A DNA stretch of 64,000 nucleotides, taken from Petrolisthes cinctipes. Taxonomy: Eukaryota > Arthropoda > Malacostraca > Decapoda > Porcellanidae. The DNA lies in assembly GCA_033782935.1 (NCBI GenBank), contig JAWQEG010000062.1:11054001-11118000 (forward strand), read 5' to 3'. The notes beneath the pieces were generated by a model. That model saw only the letters and a program-made list of their open reading frames with translations. It was not told the origin of the DNA and searched no databases. The translations under genes were made by a program, and so were the position numbers. Below, piece after piece: positions 53,639-63,019 of this stretch. Numbering within the stretch: position 1 is the stretch's first letter; each line of letters starts with the position of its first letter.

Positions 53639-54414
53639 TCAGCATGTTTTGGGCCTGTATCTGAGTAGGCATGTACAGATCGCTTCTGGGACCCCAAAAT
53701 ATCGAATTTTCGGGTGTTTGGAGCCTGAATTTGAAATATAAACGGGTACAGAAGATGCATGCACATATCGACTTTGGATACTTAAAATAACGATTTTTAT
53801 CATGTTTTGAGCCAATATTTTGAAAATATTCTAGCACAAAGTAGATATGTACAGATCACTTCTGGGACCCCAAAATATCCTATTTTTGGGTGTTTTAAGC
53901 CTGAATTTGAGATATAAACGGGTACAGAAGATGCATTCACATATCGACTTTGGACACTTAAAATATCGATTTTTAGCATGTTTTGAGCCTATATTTTGAA
54001 AACATTCTAGCACTGACCAAAAATATCGAATTTTCGGGTGTTTTGAGGTTGAATTTGGGATATAAACGGGTGCAGTAGATCCATACACATATTGACTTTT
54101 GGGCACCTAAAATATCGATTTTCATCATGTTTTGGGCCTGTATATTAAAAATACTCTAACACGGAGTAGGCATGTACAGATAGCTTCTGGGACCCCAAAA
54201 TGTCGAATTTTCGGGTGTTTTGGGCCTGAATTTGATATATCGACTTTGGGCACCTAAAATATCGATTTTTAGCATGTTTTGGGCCTGTATTTTGAAAATA
54301 TTCTAGCACTGCGTAGGCATGTACAGATCGCTTCTGGGACCCCAAAATATCGAATTTTCGGTGTTTTTGAGCCTGAATTTGAGATATAAACGGGTAAAGA
54401 AGATGCATGCACAT

Positions 54415-55014
54415 ATCGACTTTTGGGCACCTAAAATATCGATTTTGAGCATGTTTTGGGTCTGTATCTTGAAAACATTCTAACTAGGAGTAGGCATGTA
54501 CAGATCGCTTCTAGGACCCAAAAATATAGAATTTTCGGGTGTTTTGAGCCTGAATTTGAGATAGAAACCGGTACTGAAGATACATGCACATATCGACTTT
54601 GGTCACCTGAAGTATCGATTTTCAGGATGTTTTGGCCCTATATTTTGAATGTATTCTAGCATTGTGTAAGCATGTTCAGATTGCTTCTGAGACCCAAAAA
54701 TATCGAATTTTCGGGTGTTTTGAGCCTGAATTTGGGATATAAACGGGTACAGAAGATGAATGCATATATGGATTTTGGGCACATAAAAAATCGATTTTCA
54801 GTATGTTTTGGTCCTGTATTTTGAAAATACTCTAACACGGAGTAGGCAAGTCCAGATCGCTTCTGGGACCCCAAAATATAGAATTTTCGGGAGTTTTGGC
54901 CTGAATTTGAGATATCGACTTTGGGCACCTAAAATATCGATTTTTAGCATGTTTTGGGCATATATTTTGAAAATATTCTAACACTGAGTAGGCATGCACA
55001 GATCGCTTCTGGGA
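54415..55014 (+). repeat. Domain II block S, copy 1 (offset 4,083 bp)
   Basis: About 600 bp matched at 58,498-59,097. Markers: GATAGAAACCGGTACTGAAG, TTCAGGATGTTTTGGCCC, AAGCATGTTCAGATTGC and GCATATATGGATTTTGGGC. Contains a 147-bp monomer junction at 54,911. Confidence 0.8.
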
Positions 55015-57435
55015 CCCCAAAATATCGAATTTCCGGGTGTTTGGAACCTGAATTTGAGATATAAACGGGTACTGAAGATGCATGCACATATCGACTTTTG
55101 TGCACCTAAAAAATCGATTTTCAGTATGTTTTGGTCCTGTATTTTGAAAATATTCTAGCACTGAGTAGGCATGTACAGATCGCTTCTGGGACCCCAAAAT
55201 ATCGAATTTTTGGGGGTTTTGAGCCTGAATTTGAGATATAAACGGGTACAGAAGATGCATAGTATCACATATCGACTTTGAACACTTAAAATATCGATTT
55301 TTAGCATGTTTTGAGCCTATATTTTGAAAACATTCTAGCACTGATTAGGCATGTACAGATCGCTTCTGGGACCCCAAAATATATAGAATTTTCGGGTGTT
55401 TTGGGCCTGAATTTGAAATATAGACTTAGGGCAACTAAAATATTGATTTTCAGCATGTTTTGGGCCTGTATTTTGAAAATACTCTAACACGGAGTAGGCA
55501 TGTACAGATCGCTTCTGGGACCCCAAAATATCGAAGTTTTGGGTGTTTTGAGCCTGAATTTGAGATATAAACGGGCACTGAAGATGCATGCACATATCGA
55601 CTTTTAGGCACCTAAAATATCGATTTTGAGCATGTTTTGGGTCTGTATCTTGACAACATTCTAACTAGGAGTAGGCATATACAGATCGCTTCTAGGACCC
55701 AAAAATACCGAATTTTCGAGTGTTTTGAGCCTGAATTTGAGATATAAACGGGTACAGAAGATGCATGCACATATCGACTTTGGACACCTAAAATATCGAT
55801 TTTTAGCATGTTTTGGGCCTGTATTTTGAAAATACTAAAACACGGAGTAGGCATGTACAGATCGCTTCTTGGACCCCAAAATATCGAATTGTCGGGTGTT
55901 TTGAGCCTGAATTTGATATATAAACGGGTACTGAAGATGCATGCACATACCGACTTTTGGGCACCTAAAATATTGATTTTGAGCATGTTTTGGGTCTGTA
56001 TCTTGAAAACATTCTCCCTAGGTGTAGGCATGTACAGTTCGCTTCTAGGACCCAAAAATACCGAATTTTCGGGTGTTTTGAGCCTGAATTTGGGATATAA
56101 ACGGGTACAGAAGATGCATGCACATATCGACTTTAGACACTTAAAATATCGATTTTTAGCATGTTTTGAGCCTTTACTTTGAAAACATTCTAGCACAGAG
56201 TAGGCATGTACAGATCGCTTCTGGGACCCAAAAATATCGAATTTTCGGGTGTTTTGAGGTTGAATATTTTATATAAACGGGTGCAGAAGATGCATACACA
56301 TATTGACTTTGGGCACCTAAACTAGCGATTTTCAGCATGTTTTGGGCCTGTATTTTGAAAATGCTCTAACACGGAGTAGGCATGTACAGATCGCTTCTGG
56401 GATCCCAAAATATCGAGTTTTCAGGTGTTTTTGGCCTGAATTTGAGATATCGACTTTGGGCATTTAAAATATCGATTTTTAGCATGTTTTGGGCCTATAT
56501 TTTGAAAATAATCTGGCACTGAGTAGGCATGTACAAATCGCTTCTGGGACCCAAAAATATCGAATTTTCGGGTGTTTGGAGTCTGAATTTGAGATATAAA
56601 CGGGTACAGAAGATGCATGCACATATCGACTTTTGGGCACCTAAAAGATCGATTTTCAGTATGTTTTGGGCTTGTATTTTGAGAGAACTCTAACAAGGAG
56701 TAGCCATGTACAAATCGCATCAGGGACCCCAAAATATCGAATTTTCGGGTGTTTTGGGCCTGAATTTGAGATATCGACTTTGGGCACCTAAAATATCGAT
56801 TTTTAGCATGTTTTGGGCCTATATTTTTAAAAATATTATAGCACTGAGTAGGCATGTACAGATCGCGTCTGGGACCCCAAAATATCGAATTTTCAGGTGT
56901 TTTGAGCCTAAATTTGAGATATAAACGGGTACAGAAGATGCATGCACATATCGACTTTTGGGCTCCTAAAATATCGATATTTAGCATGTTTTTGGTCTGT
57001 ATCTTGAAAACATTCTTACTAGGAGTAGGCATGTACAGATCGCTTCTAGGACCAAAAAATACCGAATTTTCGGGTGTTTTGAGCCTGAATTTGAGATATA
57101 AACGGGTACAGAAGATGCATGCACATATCGACTTTTTGCACCTAAAATATCGATTTTGAGCATGTTTTGAGTCTGTATCTCGAAAACATTCTAGCAAGAA
57201 GTAGGCATGTACAGATTGCTTCTGGGACCCAAAAATATCTAATTTTCGAATGTTTTGAACCTGAATTTGGGATATAGACGGGTACAGAAGATGCATACAC
57301 ATATTGACTTTGGGCACATAAAATATCGATTTTCAGCATGTTTTGGGCCTGTATTTTAAAAACACTCTAACACGGAGTATGCACGTACAGATCGCTTCAG
57401 GGACCCAAAAACATTGAATTTTCGGGAGTTTTGAG
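55000..57435 (+). repeat. Domain II block R (~2.4 kb), copy 2
   Basis: Near-identical to copy 1, with rare differences such as GGTACTGAAGATG near 55,070 and GAAAACATTCTTACTAGG near 57,005 (GAAAATATTCTTACTAGG in copy 1). Its end parts from copy 1 at TTTTCGGGAGTTTTGAGC near 57,425. Confidence 0.85.
57136..57420 (+). repeat. Domain I-type island, third copy
   Basis: The counterpart of 51,706-51,990 within block R copy 2. It entered domain II before block R was duplicated. Confidence 0.7.
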
Positions 57436-57559
57436 CATGAATTTGAGATATAAACGGGTACAGAAGATGCATGCACATATCGACTTTGAGCACCTAAAAT
57501 ATCAATTTTTAGCATGTTTTGGGCCTATATTTTGAAAACATTCTAGCACTGAGTAGGCA

Positions 57560-58037
57560 TGTACAAATCGCTTCTTGGACCCCAAAACATCGTATTTTCG
57601 GGAGTTTTAAGCCTGAATTTGAGATATAAACAGGTACTGAAGATGCATACACATATCGACTTTTGGGCACCTAAAATATCGATTTTGAGCATGTTTTGGG
57701 TCTGTATCTTGAAAACAGTCTAACTAGGAGTAGGCAAGTACAGGTCGCTTCTAGGACACAAAAATACCGATTTTTCGAGTGTTTTGAGCCTGAATTTGAG
57801 ATATAAACGGGTACAGAAGATGCATGCACATATCGACTTTGGACACTTAAAATATCGATTTTTAGCATGTTTTGAGCCTATATTTTGAAAACATTCTAGC
57901 ACTGAGTAGGCATGTACAGATCGCTTCTGGGACCGAAAAATATCGAACTTTCGGGTGTTTTGTGGTTGATTTTGAGATATAAACGGGTGCAGAAGATGCA
58001 TACACATATTGACTTTGGGCACCTAAAATATCGATTT
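57560..58037 (+). repeat. Domain II block P, copy 3
   Basis: Third copy, with private changes GGGAGTTTTAAGCC near 57,602 and CAGGTCGCTTCTAGGACAC near 57,745. Its right part belongs to the 333-bp tandem dimer at 57,777-58,442. Confidence 0.8.
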
Positions 58038-58442
58038 TCAGCATGTTTTGGGCCTGTATCTGAGTAGGCATGTACAGATCGCTTCTGGGACCCCAAAATA
58101 TCGAATTTTGGGTGTTTTGAGCCTGAATTTGAGATATAAACGGGTACAGAAGATGCATGCACATATCGACTTTGGACACTTAAAATATCGATTTTTAGCA
58201 TGTTTTGAGCCTATATTTTGAAAACATTCTAGCACTGAGTAGGCATGTACAGATCGCTTCTGGGACCGAAAAATATCGAACTTTCGGGTGTTTTGTGGTT
58301 GATTTTGAGATATAAACGGGTGCAGAAGATGCATACACATATTGACTTTGGGCACCTAAAATATCGATTTTCAGCATGTTTTGGGCCTGTATCTGAGTAG
58401 GCATGTACAGATCGCTTCTGGGACCCCAAAATATCGAATTTT
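57777..58442 (+). repeat. 333-bp tandem dimer, two copies
   Basis: Units 57,777-58,109 and 58,110-58,442 are tandem near-copies. Each is one normal monomer (176 bp) plus one short monomer (157 bp; CCTGTATCTGAGTAGG with GAATTTTGGGTG). A local two-monomer expansion next to block P copy 3. Confidence 0.85.
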
Positions 58443-58497
58443 GGGTGTTTGGAGCCTGAATTTGAAATATAAACGGGTACAGAAGATGCATGCACAT

Positions 58498-59097
58498 ATC
58501 GACTTTTGGGCACCTAAAATATCGATTTTGAGCATGTTTTCGGTCTGTATCTTGAAAACATTCTAACTAGGAGTAGGCATGTACAGATCGCTTCTAGGAC
58601 CCAAAAATATAGAATTTTCGGGTGTTTTGAGCCTGAATTTGAGATAGAAACCGGTACTGAAGATACATGCACATATCGACTTTGGTCACCTGAAGAATCG
58701 ATTTTCAGGATGTTTTGGCCCTATATTTTGAATGTATTCTAGCATTGTGTAAGCATGTTCAGATTGCTTCTGAGACCCAAAAATATCGAATTTTCGGGTG
58801 TTTTGAGCCTGAATTTGGGATATAAACGGGTACAGAAGATGAATGCATATATGGATTTTGGGCACATAAAAAATCGATTTTCAGTATGTTTTGGTCCTGT
58901 ATTTTGAAAATACTCTAACACGGAGTAGGCAAGTCCAGATCGCTTCTGGGACCCCAAAATATAGAATTTTCGGGAGTTTTGGCCTGAATTTGAGATATCG
59001 ACTTTGGGCACCTAAAATATCGATTTTTAGCATGTTTTGGGCATATATTTTGAAAATATTCTAACACTGAGTAGGCATGCACAGATCGCTTCTGGGA
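58498..59097 (+). repeat. Domain II block S, copy 2
   Basis: Partner of 54,415-55,014, with differences such as TTTTCGGTCTG near 58,540 and CCTGAAGAATCG near 58,690. It is followed by different sequence from copy 1, which runs into block R. Confidence 0.8.
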
Positions 59098-59190
59098 CCC
59101 AAAAAAATCAAATTTTCAGGTGTTTTTAGCCTGAATTTGGGATATAAACGGGAACAGAAGATGCATACAGATATCGACTTTGATCACCTA

Positions 59191-59761
59191 TAATATCGAT
59201 TTTAAGCATGTATTGGCCCTATATTTTGAATTTAATCTAGCACTGGGTAAACATGTACAGAGCGCTTCTAAGACCCAAGAATACCAAATTTTCTGGTGTT
59301 TTGAGAATGAATTTGGGATATAAACGGGTACAGAAGATGCATGCACATATCGACTTTCTTCACACAAAAAAACGATTTTCAGCATGTTTTGGACCTATAT
59401 TTTAAAAATATTCAAACGCTGAGTAGGCATGTACATACCGCTTTTGGGACTCCAAAATATCGAATTATCGGGTGTTTTGAGCCTGAATTTGAGATATAAA
59501 CGGGTACAGAAGATACATGCACATATCGACTTTAGACACTTAAAATATCGATTTTTAGCATGTTTTGAGCCTATATTTTGAAAACATTCTAGCACTGAGT
59601 AGGCCTGTACAGATCGCTTCTGGGACCCCAAAATATCGAATTTCCGGGTGTTTGGAACCTGAATTTGAGATATAAACGGGTACAGAAGATGCATGCACAT
59701 ATCGACTTTTGTGCACCTAAAAAATCGATTTTCAGTATGTTTTGGTCCTGTATTTTGAAAA
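59191..59761 (+). repeat. Domain II block Q, copy 2
   Basis: Partner of 49,150-49,720. It is preceded by a locally unique stretch (GACCCAAAAAAATCAAATTT near 59,097) and followed by material matching 54,820-54,990, including a 147-bp monomer. Confidence 0.75.
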
Positions 59762-59921
59762 TACTCTAACACGGAGTAGGCAAGTACAGATCGCTTCTGG
59801 GACCCCAAAATATAGAATTTTCGGGAGTTTTGGCCTGAATTTGAGATATCGACTTTGGGCACCTAAAATATCGATTTTTAGCATGTTTTGGGCATATATT
59901 TTGAAAATATTCTAGCACTGA

Positions 59922-61842
59922 GTAGGCATGTACAGATCGCTTCTGGGACCCCAAAATATCGAATTTTCGGGTGTTTTGAGCCTGAATTTGAGATATAAAC
60001 GGGTACAGAAGATGCATAGTATCACATATCGACTTTGAACACTTAAAATATCGATTTTTAGCATGTTTTGAGCCTATATTTTGAAAACATTCTAGCACTG
60101 ATTAGGCATGTACAGATCGCTTCTGGGACCCCAAAATATATAGAATTTTCGGGTGTTTTGGGCCTGAATTTGAAATATAGACTTAGGGCAACTAAAATAT
60201 TGATTTTCAGCATGTTTTGGGCCTGTATTTTGAAAATACTCTAACACGGAGTAGGCATGTACAGATCGCTTCTGGGACCCCAAAATATCGAAGTTTTGGG
60301 TGTTTTGAGCCTGAATTTGAGATATAAACGGGCACTGAAGATGCATGCACATATCGACTTTTAGGCACCTAAAATATCGATTTTGAGCATGTTTTGGGTC
60401 TGTATCTCGACAACATTCTAACTAGGAGTAGGCATATACAGATCGCTTCTAGGACCCAAAAATACCGAATTTTCGAGTGTTTTGAGCCTGAATTTGAGAT
60501 ATAAACGGGTACAGAAGATGCATGCACATATCGACTTTGGACACCTAAAATATCGATTTTTAGCATGTTTTGGGCCTGTATTTTGAAAATACTAAAACAC
60601 GGAGTAGGCATGTACAGATCGCTTCTTGGACCCCAAAATATCGAATTGTCGGGTGTTTTGAGCCTGAATTTGATATATAAACGGGTACTGAAGATGCATG
60701 CACATACCGACTTTTGGGCACCTAAAATATTGATTTTGAGCATGTTTTGGGTCTGTATTTTGAAAACATTCTCACTAGGTGTAGGCATGTACAGTTCGCT
60801 TCTAGGACCCAAAAATACCGAATTTTCGGGTGTTTTGAGCCTGAATTTGGGATATAAACGGGTACAGAAGATGCATGCACATATCGACTTTAGACACTTA
60901 AAATATCGATTTTTAGCATGTTTTGAGTTTTTACTTTGAAAACATTCTAGCACTGAGTAGGCATGTACAGATCGCTTCTGGGACCCAAAAATATCGAATT
61001 TTCGGGTGTTTTGAGGTTGAATATTTTATATAAACGGGTGCAGAAGATGCATACACATATTGACTTTGGGCACCTAAACTAGCGATTTTCAGCATCCTTT
61101 GGGCCTGTATTTTGAAAATGCTCTAACACGGAGTAGTCATGTACAGATCGCTTCTGGGATCCCAAAATATCGAGTTTTCAGGTGTTTTTGGCCTGAATTT
61201 GAGATATCGACTTTGGGCATTTAAAATATCGATTTTTAGCATGTTTTGGGCCTATATTTTGAAAATAATCTGGCACTGAGTAGGCATGTACAAATCGCTT
61301 CTGGGACCCAAAAATATCGAATTTTCGGGTGTTTGGAGTCTGAATTTGAGATATAAACGGGTACAGAAGATGCATGCACATATCGACTTTTGGGCACCTA
61401 AAAGATCGATTTTCAGTATGTTTTGGGCTTGTATTTTGAGAGAACTCTAACAAGGAGTAGCCATGTACAAATCGCATCAGGGACCCCAAAATATCGAATT
61501 TTCGGGTATTTTGGGCCTGAATTTGAGATATCGACTTTGGGCACCTAAAATATCGATTTTTAGCATGTTTTGGGCCTATATTTTTAAAAATATTATAGCA
61601 CTGAGTAGGCATGTACAGATCGCGTCTGGGACCCCAAAATATCGAATTTTCAGGTGTTTTGAGCCTAAATTTGAGATATAAACGGGTACAGAAGATGCAT
61701 GCACATATCGACTTTTGGGCTCCTAAAATATCGATATTTAGCATGTTTTTGGTCTGTATCTTGAAAACATTCTTACTAGGAGTAGGCATGTACAGATCGC
61801 TTCTAGGACCAAAAAATACCGAATTTTCGGGTGTTTTGAGCC
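59922..61842 (+). repeat. Domain II block R, copy 3, shortened
   Basis: Matches copy 2 at offset 4,757 over about 1.9 kb. Private changes: CATTCTCACTAGGTG near 60,768 (one C fewer in a CTCCCTAGG tract, plus a change), GTTTTGAGTTTTTAC near 60,920, and CAGCATCCTTTGGG near 61,090. At about 61,845 it passes into domain I-type monomers rather than the TTTTTGCACC monomers that end copies 1 and 2. Confidence 0.85.
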
Positions 61843-61949
61843 TGAATTTGAGATGTAAACGGGTACAGAAGATGTATGCACATATCGACTTTGGACACCT
61901 AAAATATCGATTTTGAGCATGTTTTGGGTCTATATTTTGATAATATTCT

Positions 61950-63003
61950 AACACGGAGAAGGCATGTACAGATCGCTTCTGGGACCCAAAAATATCGAAT
62001 TTTCGGGTGTTTTGAGCCTGAATTTGAGATATAAACGTTTACAGAAGATGCATGCACATATCGACTTTGGGACCCAAAATATCGATTTTTAGTATGTTTT
62101 GGGCGTAAAATTTGAAAATATTTTAGCACTGAGTAGGCATGTACAGATCGCTTCTGGGACCCAAAAATATCGAATTTTCGGGGGTTTTGAGCCTGAATTT
62201 GGGATATAACCGGGTACAGAGGATTCATGCACATATCGACTTTTTGCACCTAAAATATCGATTTTGAGCATGTTTTGGGTCTGTATCTTGAAAACATTCT
62301 AGCAAGGAGTAGGCATGTACAAATCGCTTCTGGGACCCAAAAATACCGGATTTTCTGGTGTTTTGAACCTGAATTTGAGATATAGACGGGTACAGAAGAT
62401 GCATACACATATTGACTTTTGGCACCTAAAATATAGATTTTCAGCATGTTTTAAGCCTGTATTTTGAAAATACTTTAACACGGAGAAGGCATGTACAGAT
62501 CGCTTCTGGGACCCAAAAATATCGAATTTTCGGGTGTTTTGAGCCTGAATTTGAGATATAAACGTTTACAGAAGATGCATGCACATATCGACTTTGGGAC
62601 CCAAAATATCGATTTTTAATATGTTTTGGGCGTAAAATTTGAAAATATTTTAGCACTGAGTAGGCATGTACAGATCGCTTCTGGGACCCAAAAATATCGA
62701 ATTTTCGGGGGTTTTGAGCCTGAATTTGGGATATAACCGGGTACAGAGGATTCATGCACATATCGACTTTTTGCACCTAAAATATCGATTTTGAGCATGT
62801 TTTGGGTCTGTATCTTGAAAACATTCTAGCAAGGAGTAGGCATGTACAAATCGCTTCTGGGATCCAAAAATACCGGATTTTCTGGTGTTTTGAACCTGAA
62901 TTTGAGATATAGACGGGTACAGAAGATGCATGCACATATTGACTTTTGGCACCTAAAATATAGATTTTCAGCATTTTTTAAGCCTGTATTTTGAAACTAC
63001 TTT
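61950..63003 (+). repeat. 3-monomer HOR (527 bp), two copies, domain I type
   Basis: Units of about 61,950-62,476 and 62,477-63,003, offset 527 bp (three monomers less 1 bp). Shared rare markers: AACACGGAGAAGGCATG, ATATAAACGTTTACAGAAG, ACTTTGGGACCCAAAATATC, ATTTTAGCACTGAG and AATACCGGATTTTCTGG. Differences include TTTTTAATATG near 62,617 against TTTTTAGTATG. A third copy starts at 63,001 (TTTAACACGGAGAAGG) but turns to domain II type within about 80 bp. Confidence 0.88.
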
Positions 63004-63019
63004 AACACGGAGAAGGCAT

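Larger units (their letters stand above)
48370..61900 (+). repeat. Domain II: diverged, length-variable satellite subfamily
   Basis: From about 48,371 the monomers change character: GGGACCCCAAAATATCG (four C), GGCCTATATTTTGAAAAC, GGACACTTAAAATATCG and GAGGTTGAAT become common. Monomer length becomes uneven: 147-bp units with the 29-bp deletion, ~158-bp units lacking about 18 bp after CCTGTAT (53,660, 58,050 and 58,390), and a 27-bp loss at about 54,016 (CACTGACCAAAAATATCG). The class order of domain I is not kept. Blocks of 0.5-2.4 kb are repeated here at offsets of 4,083-5,430 bp. The array stays in the same orientation across the boundary. Confidence 0.85.
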
